From NCBI GenBank assembly GCA_963783855.1, contig CAWAPE010000014.1:620001-684000 (forward strand): 64,000 bases of DNA, written 5' to 3'. The notes under the pieces are model-generated. The model was given only the letters and a program-made list of their open reading frames with translations, searched no databases and was not told the DNA's origin. Shown here piece by piece: positions 55,247 to 63,265 of this stretch (positions are counted from its first letter, which is position 1; each line of letters opens with the position of its first letter). A program made the translations under genes and the position numbers. This DNA comes from JAKAGZ01 sp963783855. GTDB taxonomy: Bacteria > Bacteroidota > Ignavibacteria > Ignavibacteriales > Ignavibacteriaceae.

Positions 55247-56512
55247 ATGGAGATTTTTGACGATATGGCAGTTATACGACCTTTCAAAGCATTAAGACCC
55301 ACAAAAGAAAAGGCTCATCTTGTTTCAAGTGTGCCTTATGATGTTGTAAATCGTGATGAAGCAAAAGAACTTGCAGGGGAAAATGACTTAAGTTTTTTAA
55401 AAATTACAAGGTCCGAAATTGACCTTGATGATAAAACAGATGCGTACTCTCCTGAAGTTTATAAAAAAGCTAAAACAAATCTTGATGAGTTAATAAAAAA
55501 TGCTCCTCTGGTTACGGATGAAGCACCACATTTTTATTTATACAGACTTGAGATGGGAGGACGTGCACAAGTTGGAATAGGTGCAACTTTTTCTGTTGAT
55601 GATTATGATAACGACGTAATTCTGAAACATGAAAAAACAAGGAAAGTTAAAGAAGATGACAGGACAAATCACATAGTAACTACCGGTGCACAAACAGGCG
55701 TTGTTTTTCTTACCTACAGGGGCGTTGACGCAATTAATGATGTAGTAAATAAAACTATGTCTGAAGAGCAGCCACTTTATGATTTTATATCTGCTGATGG
55801 AATTAAACATACGATCTGGATTCTTCCTGACAAACACAATGATCTGTTCGTAAATGAAATCGGTAAGGTTAAAAATCTTTATATTGCTGATGGACATCAT
55901 CGTGCTGCAAGTGCCGGAAGAGCCAGGGCAGAAAAGAAAAAAGCGAATAGCAATCATACCGGAGAGGAAGAATACAACTATTTTATTTCAGTTCTATTTC
56001 CGGCGGAACAATTGACTATTCTTCCTTACAACCGGGTAGTCACTGATCTAAATGGAAAATCACAAGATGATTTCTTAAACGAGGTAAGTGAAAAATTTAC
56101 TGTTGAAAAAACAGATAAAAAAGAGCCATCTGAAAAAAGAACATACGGGATGTATCTGGATAAACAATGGTATTCTCTGAAGCCAAAAGATAATATCACG
56201 GCAAGTCTTTCACTATCTAAATCCGTTGGTGAAACTCTGGATGTAAGTGTTCTGCAGGATTTTCTTTTAACACCCGTACTAAATATTGATGATCCGAGAA
56301 CAAACCCGAGGATAGATTTTGTCGGGGGTATACGCGGTACAAAAGAACTTGAAAAACTTGTAGATAGCGGAAAAGCAGCAGTTGCATTTTCACTTTATCC
56401 TGTTTCGCTACAGGACCTGATGAATATTTCGGATGCGGGGGAAATTATGCCTCCCAAATCAACCTGGTTCGAACCAAAATTACGTGACGGTTTACTCGTT
56501 CACCTAATTTAG
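55247..56512 (+). CDS. DUF1015 family protein
   Basis: 421 residues. It opens MAVIRPFKALRPTKEKAHLVSSVPYDVVNRDEA (counted from the second Met at 55265) and then SFLKITRSEIDL, the canonical DUF1015 start. IADGHHRAASAGRARAE is the conserved DGHHR block. The family is widespread in Bacteroidota and Firmicutes and is often encoded beside serine-pathway genes, as here: serC follows 52 bp downstream on the same strand. Function not established; a role in serine or phosphoserine metabolism is suggested by context only. The start is placed at 55247 but 55265 is a reasonable alternative. Confidence 0.87.
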   Translation: MEIFDDMAVIRPFKALRPTKEKAHLVSSVPYDVVNRDEAKELAGENDLSFLKITRSEIDLDDKTDAYSPEVYKKAKTNLDELIKNAPLVTDEAPHFYLYRLEMGGRAQVGIGATFSVDDYDNDVILKHEKTRKVKEDDRTNHIVTTGAQTGVVFLTYRGVDAINDVVNKTMSEEQPLYDFISADGIKHTIWILPDKHNDLFVNEIGKVKNLYIADGHHRAASAGRARAEKKKANSNHTGEEEYNYFISVLFPAEQLTILPYNRVVTDLNGKSQDDFLNEVSEKFTVEKTDKKEPSEKRTYGMYLDKQWYSLKPKDNITASLSLSKSVGETLDVSVLQDFLLTPVLNIDDPRTNPRIDFVGGIRGTKELEKLVDSGKAAVAFSLYPVSLQDLMNISDAGEIMPPKSTWFEPKLRDGLLVHLI

Positions 56513-56564
56513 AATTTTCAATTTAAACTATGTTCTAAATCAGAACAAAAAAGGGAATAGTGTT

Positions 56565-57653
56565 ATGGAAAAAAGAATATATAATTTTAGCGCGGGACCG
56601 GCAATTTTACCTGAAGAAGTATTAAAAGAAGCACAGAAAGATCTTTTTATGCTTCCGGGTGTTGGAATGTCGGTACTTGAAATAAGTCATCGTTCAAAAA
56701 CTTTTGATAAAATTTTTGCAGATGCTGTTGGCGGTTTGAGATCACTCTTAAGTATTGATGATAATTATGATATCCTGTTTTTACAGGGGGGTGCAAGCCT
56801 TCAGTTTTCTATGGTTCCTTTAAATATAATGCCTCCAAAGAATAAAGCTGATTATATTGTTACCGGAGCCTGGTCAAAGAAAGCCGTAAAAGAAGCAAAG
56901 AGAGTTGGAACGGTTAATATTGCAGCAAGTACAGAAGAGGTAAAATTTAACAGGATTCCTAAGCAGGAAGAATTAAAACTGGATCCGGATGCTTCATATG
57001 TTCATTTTACTTCAAATAACACAATTTACGGAACAGAATGGCAGACAGAACCAAATGTAGGAAATGTTCCTCTAATCTGTGATGCTTCTTCCGATATTCT
57101 GCACAAGAAAATTGATATCAATAAATATGCAATGGTTTATGCAGGTGCCCAGAAGAATATGGGACCAAGCGGTGTAACTGTCGTTATTCTCAGAAAAGAT
57201 ATGGTTGAAAGAAGTCAGGATTCTCTGCATACCATGTTAAATTACAAAACTCATACTGAGAAAGGTTCACTTTATAATACACCTTCAGTTTTCGGTGTTT
57301 ATATTATTTCTTTGATTACTAAATGGCTAAATGAATTGGGCGGACTTGATGCAATGTACAATCTCAACAAAGAGAAAGCAGGTTTGCTTTATAATTGTGT
57401 AGATTCAAGTAATGGTTATTATAAGGGCCATGCAGAAAAAGACAGTCGCTCACTTATGAATATAACTTTTAATTTAGCAAATGAAGAATTAGAGAAAAAA
57501 TTTGTAGCAGAAAGTACAGCCGCAGGATTCAGTGGATTGAAAGGCCATCGTTCAGTCGGCGGAATTCGTGCGTCTGTTTATAATGCTTTTCCGAAAAAAG
57601 GTGTAGAAGCACTTGTTAATTTTATGCAGGATTTCCAGAAGAAAAACAGTTAA
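56565..57653 (+). CDS. serC: Phosphoserine aminotransferase
   Basis: 362 residues. The N-terminal NFSAGPAILPEEVLKEAQ and the segment LFLQGGASLQFSMVPLN are typical of SerC. The PLP lysine lies in YAGAQKNMGPSGV at about residue 197, and the C-terminal GGIRASVYNAFP holds the substrate-binding Arg. It converts 3-phosphohydroxypyruvate and glutamate to phosphoserine and 2-oxoglutarate, and may also serve pyridoxine synthesis. serA and serB are not in the window. It is followed by a long two-part hairpin that probably ends the transcript. Confidence 0.96.
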   Translation: MEKRIYNFSAGPAILPEEVLKEAQKDLFMLPGVGMSVLEISHRSKTFDKIFADAVGGLRSLLSIDDNYDILFLQGGASLQFSMVPLNIMPPKNKADYIVTGAWSKKAVKEAKRVGTVNIAASTEEVKFNRIPKQEELKLDPDASYVHFTSNNTIYGTEWQTEPNVGNVPLICDASSDILHKKIDINKYAMVYAGAQKNMGPSGVTVVILRKDMVERSQDSLHTMLNYKTHTEKGSLYNTPSVFGVYIISLITKWLNELGGLDAMYNLNKEKAGLLYNCVDSSNGYYKGHAEKDSRSLMNITFNLANEELEKKFVAESTAAGFSGLKGHRSVGGIRASVYNAFPKKGVEALVNFMQDFQKKNS

Positions 57654-57660
57654 ATTGCCA

Positions 57661-57712
57661 TTAACATCTTTGCGGAGAATTGCTGATTTAGCAGTTCCCG
57701 CAGGGGTGTTAA
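57661..57712 (+). terminator. Two-tier stem-loop after serC
   Basis: A 15-base outer stem TTAACATCTTTGCGG (57661-57675) with CCGCAGGGGTGTTAA (57698-57712) and an 8-base inner stem GAATTGCT / AGCAGTTC around a GATTT loop, separated by one bulged base. Pairing is complete only with G-U pairs in plus-strand RNA, so the structure belongs to the serC transcript. It starts 8 bases after the serC stop and is followed by AT-rich sequence. Confidence 0.75.
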
Positions 57713-57748
57713 ATATTTATCATTCCTTTTATTATATATATAATTAGT

Positions 57749-58174
57749 ATGAAAAAAATAATTTTATTATTTGGCGTAATATTCATCTTCTTTACAGGGT
57801 GTTCAAAAAAGGAAGAAATAAAACTAACTACGGCTGGATCAAATGCATTTGCTCTTGATATGGGAAAAGGATGGGAAGTTCAGGCATTAACTGAGTTGCA
57901 CGGTTTTGATCTTTCTGAAAAGGACGGTAAATATTTCGCCCGCGTGTTTTATACTATAGATGTAATTACCCCTGATAATAAAACTATTAGATCTCTTTTT
58001 ACTAAAGAGAGTGATAAAAATGGTTCAGAGGAAATTAAGAGCGTGAAGCTTGAAGCACAATTCAATATTGATGGAGATTACCCTGCCGGTAATTATAAAG
58101 CTGTCTTTAATATTAAAGACAGGATTTCAAATAAAACGCTTAAAGATACGGTTGGTTTTGTTTTGCAAAAATAA
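57749..58174 (+). CDS. Hypothetical lipoprotein
   Basis: 141 residues. A lipoprotein signal (MKKIILLFGVIFIFFTGC) is followed by a charged segment (SKKEEIK) and a beta-rich domain (KYFARVFYTIDVITPDNKTI, DYPAGNYKAVFNIKDRIS). The latter part resembles the beta-rich C-termini of other secreted proteins in this window, such as the GWxTD family (LTVKIIDNISGKET), but at a low level that may only reflect a common Ig-like fold. No family recognised. It is convergent with DUF2203, six bases away. Confidence 0.65.
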   Translation: MKKIILLFGVIFIFFTGCSKKEEIKLTTAGSNAFALDMGKGWEVQALTELHGFDLSEKDGKYFARVFYTIDVITPDNKTIRSLFTKESDKNGSEEIKSVKLEAQFNIDGDYPAGNYKAVFNIKDRISNKTLKDTVGFVLQK

Positions 58175-58180
58175 ACGAGA

Positions 58181-58567
58181 TCAATTTTTTTCTAAAAAAT
58201 GTTCTTCTGGAATAATTTTTCTTCCGGCAAATCCTTCCTCAATTCCATGATAATATTTTATATCATCTTCGTCACTTTTCCAGCATAGAAAAACTTCTTT
58301 CTCATCAATAAGTGCAGGGAAATCAACCAGGCCAATACTGAAATTCCAGTCCTTATAAAAGCAACCGATTTCTTCCAGTTCCTGCATATATTTATTGACA
58401 TCAGCAATTAATTTTTTCACAGTGGGATCATCTTCAATTTTACCGTCCAGATCTTCTGCTATAAGCCGTATTCCGGCAGATGCCTGCAGTATATCATTTA
58501 CAATTTTTTTCACCAGTGGAAGCGTTTTTCGAGCTTCAGTCGGGGTAAAATACCTGGTTTCTGTCAT
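58181..58567 (-). CDS. DUF2203 family protein
   Basis: 128 residues, mostly helical. It begins RYFTPTEARKTLPLVKKIVNDIL, the conserved start of DUF2203, and ends with FLCWKSDEDDIKYYHGIEEGFAGRK, the family's other conserved block, whose WK..E...YH...GF residues suggest a binding site. Function unknown. It is a single-gene unit: convergent with the lipoprotein gene and divergent from the thioredoxin-like gene 227 bp away; that spacer shows nothing but AT-rich promoter-like sequence. Confidence 0.85.
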   Translation of the reverse strand: MTETRYFTPTEARKTLPLVKKIVNDILQASAGIRLIAEDLDGKIEDDPTVKKLIADVNKYMQELEEIGCFYKDWNFSIGLVDFPALIDEKEVFLCWKSDEDDIKYYHGIEEGFAGRKIIPEEHFLEKN

Positions 58568-58794
58568 AAATTCCGTTAAATAATTTTTATTATGTGAACT
58601 AAACTAACTTACAACTTAAATTATTTAAATAAAGCGCATAAATATTTACAAAATAATGTATTTCCTGAATCCTAATGTTATAATTGTCATCTAACCGACA
58701 GGATATTTACTCAAATAGAAATACTTTTTCAACATAATAGTTAAATTACTTTGATAAATATTTAGAATTATGCTAATCAATCTAAGGAGTTACG

Positions 58795-59418
58795 ATGACA
58801 CACAAGTTTTTTGAAGAAAAACGCCCCCATAATGGTTTAACATATAACGAATATATGGGAATGACCGAAAAGCAAATAAATGATACTAATGAAACTTTAC
58901 TTGGTAATGATGATAAAGAAATTTTTGAATACACAAAAATGAATATTCAGCGCAGCCGAAGGATCGAAAAACATTATGTAGTCTCAGATGAATTAAAAGC
59001 TGAAATTCAAAAAATTGATAGTCCACAATTGTGGATGGTAATAACGGAAAACTGGTGTGGTGATTCGGCACAGAATCTTCCTTACATTGCAAAAATTGCG
59101 GAAGAAAATCCAAACATAAATTTCAGAATTATTCTTCGTGATAAAAATCCTGACATAATGGATCTTTACCTGACAAACGGAACGAAGAGTATACCTGTGC
59201 TTGTAGTTTTTGACACTGATGGTAATGAATTATTTAAATGGGGGCCGAGACCTGCTGAGGCACAAAAACAAATTTCTGAATGGAAATCACAGGGAATAGT
59301 AAAGCCCGAACTTTATGAAAAACTTCATCTGTGGTATGGAAGAAACCGTGGGAAAGAAATTGAAAATGAAATGCTTGAATTAATTAAAGAAAATATCTCC
59401 ATATTATCGGAGCAATAA
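58795..59418 (+). CDS. Thioredoxin-like protein lacking the second active-site Cys
   Basis: 207 residues. The thioredoxin fold is visible around WCGDS (87-91) and in NINFRIILRDKNPDIMDLYLTNGTKSIPVLVVFDTDG, where the cis-Pro follows SI. The CxxC is reduced to a single Cys88 with Ser91 in the second place, as in the branch of thioredoxin-family proteins with WCGDSAQ in many Bacteroidota. This rules out ordinary dithiol redox and suggests a monothiol or peroxiredoxin-like role (inference). The ribosome site AAGGAG precedes the ATG. Single transcription unit. Confidence 0.85.
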   Translation: MTHKFFEEKRPHNGLTYNEYMGMTEKQINDTNETLLGNDDKEIFEYTKMNIQRSRRIEKHYVVSDELKAEIQKIDSPQLWMVITENWCGDSAQNLPYIAKIAEENPNINFRIILRDKNPDIMDLYLTNGTKSIPVLVVFDTDGNELFKWGPRPAEAQKQISEWKSQGIVKPELYEKLHLWYGRNRGKEIENEMLELIKENISILSEQ

Positions 59419-59465
59419 ATTTTTGTTATGATTATTGGGTACTAGATAGCTGAAAAGATTTATAA

Positions 59466-60464
59466 TTATTTTATAAATCCAATTGCAAAAACAGATAGCT
59501 CATAAGTAAGAAATGCAAAAATACCGGAGAGGGGTATTGTTAAAACCCAGGCCCATAAAATGTTTCTTGCAACTCCCCATCTGACTGCTGAAAAACTTTT
59601 CATAGTACCTACGCCAATAATTGATCCTGTAATTGTGTGAGTTGTACTGACTGGAATACCAAAAATTGATGCAATTGAAATTGTAATACCTGCAGAAGTT
59701 TCTGCGCTGAACCCGCCAAATGGAGTTAATTTTGTAACACGCATTCCCAATGTTTTAATTACTTTCCATCCGCCAATTGCTGTTCCGAGAGCAATTACTG
59801 TATAACTCATAAATATGACCCAGGTTGGTACATAAAAAGTATCACCCAGTATTCCGTTTGTAAATAAAACAACAGCAATAATTCCTATTGTTTTTTGTGC
59901 ATCATTAGAGCCATGGCTTAAACTAAAAAGTGCAGATGAAACAAGCTGCAATTTTCTGAAATAATTATCAACCTTGCCGGGAGATTTATCTTTTACTATC
60001 CATGTTGTTATGATGGAAAAAATTAATGCAATTACAAAACCCATAATCGGAGCAAGAAAAATAAATAGAACAATTGTTGTAAAGCTGCTTGCAACAAGGG
60101 CAGTGAATCCTGCTTTTGCTATTCCCGCTCCTGCGTATCCTCCAATAATTGCGTGAGAAATACTGATGGGCATACCCAAATGTGTTGCAGTTGCTGACAA
60201 AATAATTGCTCCCACAAGTCCCGAAAATATCACAGTGTTATTTACAATAGAAACGTCGACTATGCCTTTCCCAATTGTGTTTGCAACGCTCACACCAAAT
60301 ATAAATGCTGCGGCAAAATTGAAAAATGCTGCCCATAAAACGGCCTGGGCTGGTGTTAATACTCTTGTGGAAACTATTGTTGCAATTGAATTTGCGGCAT
60401 CATTCATCCCGTTATAGAAATCAAAGATGAGTGCCATCCCAATAATAATAAGAGCAAATATCAT
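59466..60464 (-). CDS. Inorganic phosphate transporter, PiT family
   Basis: 332 residues with about ten membrane helices. The family's two signature repeats are visible: YNGMNDAANSIATIVSTRVL near the N-terminus and SHGSNDAQKTIGIIAVVLF past the middle, and GIPVSTTHTITGSIIGVG near the C-terminus is the other paired block. It imports phosphate (or metal phosphate) with protons or sodium. It starts 6 bp after the stop of the DUF47 gene, the standard PiT-DUF47 pair. Confidence 0.93.
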   Translation of the reverse strand: MIFALIIIGMALIFDFYNGMNDAANSIATIVSTRVLTPAQAVLWAAFFNFAAAFIFGVSVANTIGKGIVDVSIVNNTVIFSGLVGAIILSATATHLGMPISISHAIIGGYAGAGIAKAGFTALVASSFTTIVLFIFLAPIMGFVIALIFSIITTWIVKDKSPGKVDNYFRKLQLVSSALFSLSHGSNDAQKTIGIIAVVLFTNGILGDTFYVPTWVIFMSYTVIALGTAIGGWKVIKTLGMRVTKLTPFGGFSAETSAGITISIASIFGIPVSTTHTITGSIIGVGTMKSFSAVRWGVARNILWAWVLTIPLSGIFAFLTYELSVFAIGFIK

Positions 60465-60470
60465 AATAGG

Positions 60471-61082
60471 TTAAGCGTTTTTAATAAATATTGATAGAAT
60501 TACGTTCGCTGCCGCTTGAGATTTATCTGAAGCCTCTTCCAGAATACTAAGAATGTCTTTTCTTCTTATAACATTTAGCGGATCTTTTTCTTCAATAAAT
60601 AATTCTTTCATTGCCTGGTGATAAACTTTGTCTGCCTCTGTTTCAAGTACCGCAACTGCTTTACATTCGTTAGTATGTTTTACTCTAAGGTCGTTCAGAG
60701 CAATTCCTAGCTCTTTTATCTGCTGAAGGACAATTGCGGCAAGATCATCCGCATACTTAATTTTTTCCGTAACATTAAAAAGATCAATTCTAATTGAAGC
60801 AGCTAGAAGCATATCGCCTATGTCGTCAAGTTTTTGGGTAAGGATAAGAATGTCTTCACGATCAAACGGTGTAATAAATGTTTTATTTAATCTTTTTATT
60901 ACTTTTGCAGAAACTTCATCACACCTGCGTTCGAGCGTCCTTAATTTAAGCAGCAGGTCTTTATCCGGTTTATCAGCAGAAAAAAGCTGATGAGTAAGGG
61001 CGGCCATATCCTGAATGTGAGTGATCATCTCCTTAAAATCGTCGAAATATTTGTCTTCTTTGGGTAGTAATTTTTTAAACAT
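60471..61082 (-). CDS. DUF47 (PhoU-like) phosphate transport accessory protein
   Basis: 203 residues, entirely helical as in PhoU-fold proteins. Characteristic parts are FDDFKEMITHIQDMAALTHQL, ERRCDEVSAKVIKRLNKTFITPFDREDI and DPLNVIRRKDILSILEEASDKSQAAANVIL. DUF47 proteins form a regulatory partner of PiT-type transporters, and the transporter gene lies directly downstream (6 bp). Its gene is 87 bp from the MscS gene upstream on the same strand. Confidence 0.92.
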   Translation of the reverse strand: MFKKLLPKEDKYFDDFKEMITHIQDMAALTHQLFSADKPDKDLLLKLRTLERRCDEVSAKVIKRLNKTFITPFDREDILILTQKLDDIGDMLLAASIRIDLFNVTEKIKYADDLAAIVLQQIKELGIALNDLRVKHTNECKAVAVLETEADKVYHQAMKELFIEEKDPLNVIRRKDILSILEEASDKSQAAANVILSIFIKNA

Positions 61083-61169
61083 TTGTTTCCCGCTGATTTT
61101 AGATATGTAAGTTTAATAAATGCATTACCAAAATAGCAATTTATTTCATAGAATTTAAAAAATTGTCTC

Positions 61170-63119
61170 TTATTTTCCGGGGTTTTCTTTCCTGTCGAAA
61201 AAATCACCAAATGGGAAAATCCTGAAGGGTTTTGGGATATATCCTTTTGGCAAATATTCATCCGGAATAGCAGTTTGATTACCATCACGAACTGCTGAAT
61301 AGTGAGGTGACATTATTTCAACTCCGGCCTCGTTAAATTTATCCTGAATATTCTGATGAAGATCGGAGTAAATATTTGCCATTGCTCCTGGCTTATCTGT
61401 AATAGCGTTTAATTCATAACTTACATAAGAATCGTCAAGACTGGTTTGCAATACAAATGGCTCGGGTTTCTCCAGAATGTTCTCAGTTGTTTTGGCTGCT
61501 GCTTTTAAAAGTTCATGTATCTTTTTCCACTGCACATCGTAACCGATAGTAACCGTCGTGTGCAAAATTAACCCTTTATCTTTTGCAGAAGAACTAAAAT
61601 TAATTATGTGACTTCCTAGTACCATAGCATTGGGAATTGAAACATCTACATTTTTAATTGTTCTGATTCTCGTAACGAGTAATGTCTTTTCAATAACATC
61701 GCCCAGTGTATCAGCAATTTTCACACGATCCCCAATTTTGAATGGTCGCATGTATGTGATTACAACTCCGGAGACCATATTTGCAATTGCAGAAGATGAA
61801 CCGAGTGAAAAGAGGATTCCAAGAAATACCGAAACACCCTGGAAAGCCGGGGAATCAGAACCGGGCAGGTATGGAAAAATTATAATTGCAGAAAATGCCA
61901 AAAATAAAAACCTGACAATTTTGTAAGTAGGATCGGACCATTCAGGTGGAAATCTCTGGAAACTAATTGTCCCCCGTTCAAGTTCATTGAAAATAAATTT
62001 AATGAATTTAAGAATATACCTTGTCACAAAAACTATAACTATAATCGTAAACAGGCTCGGTAAATATTTTATAAATGAATTTACAACACTGAAAAGCGGA
62101 TCGATTATGTAATTTATTAAAGTAGCTGCCCAGTTATTTGAAAACTCAAAAAAGCTAAACAGAAGTGTGAAAAAGAAATAAGCAATAATAATGGTTAATA
62201 CGAATTTTAAAATTCTCAATCCAAATCGTACCTGTTCCAAAATTCTTTCTTCCGAAATAACTTCCAGGTTTTTAATCCTGACGGATTTTATCAGCGAGCC
62301 TTTCCAGCTGCTGCTTTTATTACTGATTGCTTTTAAAGAAGCGTAGACGGATTTAAGAATTACATATGTTGAAATGATCAATGCAATTGATAATATAGAA
62401 CCTCGAAGGAGAGGCCTTATGTTTATATTTTTTGTCCATGGGAATAAACCAAAAACATAAACTATTAAAGCATAGAATAAAAGAAGTGAAATAAATAGCC
62501 GTATTCCCTTCAGCAGGATTATAAAAAAAGAGGAAATATTTTCTGCACTGATAATCTCTAAATCTCTGAATTTTATTGATCGGAATAATTTACCTTCCAG
62601 GCTTTCAATAAATGCATAAGCGCGCGGGAATATTTTTGTAAGCAGCCACAGAATTAAACCCAGTAAAATCAAAAGTCCTAAAGTAATCGCCCCATTAATA
62701 ATTAATGATTTGTTGCTATAATGTTCTGCTTCAGTGTTTATTTTTTCTTTTAATATTGTTAATAATTCTTTGCTTAGATCGGATCTTTTTCTTCCAGCCA
62801 GTTCCGCATCAGCATCTGTTACTGATAGAATTATTTTATTGTTAAGGATTATATTTGTGTAGCCTGAATATTCTTCAGCCTTAATAGAGTCGGCATTTCC
62901 ATCATTTTTAATAATAGAATTTACTTTCCCCACAATTTCATTAACTCTTTGTTCGGCTGTGAAAGGCCCGATGTTTGATCTAATAAAGAAAAGTGTATCG
63001 TTGGAAATTACTACCGGTATTTGTTTAACGTCCCGGTTTTGCGAAAAAGTAATTTTTGCAGCACAAAATATTATGACTATTATAGTCAAAGCCGAAAATC
63101 TTAAAATGGCATTTTTCAT
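61170..63119 (-). CDS. MscS-family mechanosensitive ion channel, long form
   Basis: 649 residues. A signal-like N-terminus (MKNAILRFSALTIIVIIFCAA), then a periplasmic region of about 140 residues (NRDVKQIPVVIS...), then about six membrane helices. The MscS core is near residues 400-620: VFLGILFSLGSSSAIANMVSGVVITYMRPFKIGDRVKIADTLGDV, followed by the beta domain (TLLVTRIRTIKNVDVSIPNAMVLG). The extra N-terminal domain is unlike E. coli MscS (286 residues) and is shared with the long YbdG/YnaI-like types. It opens on hypo-osmotic shock. Confidence 0.92.
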   Translation of the reverse strand: MKNAILRFSALTIIVIIFCAAKITFSQNRDVKQIPVVISNDTLFFIRSNIGPFTAEQRVNEIVGKVNSIIKNDGNADSIKAEEYSGYTNIILNNKIILSVTDADAELAGRKRSDLSKELLTILKEKINTEAEHYSNKSLIINGAITLGLLILLGLILWLLTKIFPRAYAFIESLEGKLFRSIKFRDLEIISAENISSFFIILLKGIRLFISLLLFYALIVYVFGLFPWTKNINIRPLLRGSILSIALIISTYVILKSVYASLKAISNKSSSWKGSLIKSVRIKNLEVISEERILEQVRFGLRILKFVLTIIIAYFFFTLLFSFFEFSNNWAATLINYIIDPLFSVVNSFIKYLPSLFTIIVIVFVTRYILKFIKFIFNELERGTISFQRFPPEWSDPTYKIVRFLFLAFSAIIIFPYLPGSDSPAFQGVSVFLGILFSLGSSSAIANMVSGVVITYMRPFKIGDRVKIADTLGDVIEKTLLVTRIRTIKNVDVSIPNAMVLGSHIINFSSSAKDKGLILHTTVTIGYDVQWKKIHELLKAAAKTTENILEKPEPFVLQTSLDDSYVSYELNAITDKPGAMANIYSDLHQNIQDKFNEAGVEIMSPHYSAVRDGNQTAIPDEYLPKGYIPKPFRIFPFGDFFDRKENPGK

Positions 63120-63213
63120 AAAATCTTTAAAATGTTGATGCGTAATAATAGAGTATTTCTCATTCTAAACACAGGATTATTTTAGGGTTAAAAAGAAATG
63201 TATTTTAAAGTGG

Positions 63214-63245
63214 AAAGACCAGCCCCGAAAGCAAGGCTGGTCTTT
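63214..63245 (-). terminator. Terminator of the pruA-like gene
   Basis: Perfect 11-bp stem AAAGACCAGCC (63214-63224) / GGCTGGTCTTT (63235-63245) with a ten-base loop, 20 bp past the stop of the aldehyde dehydrogenase gene. The trailing sequence on the minus strand is weakly T-rich. Confidence 0.7.
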
Positions 63246-63265
63246 AAAAATGTACTTGATTTGAC

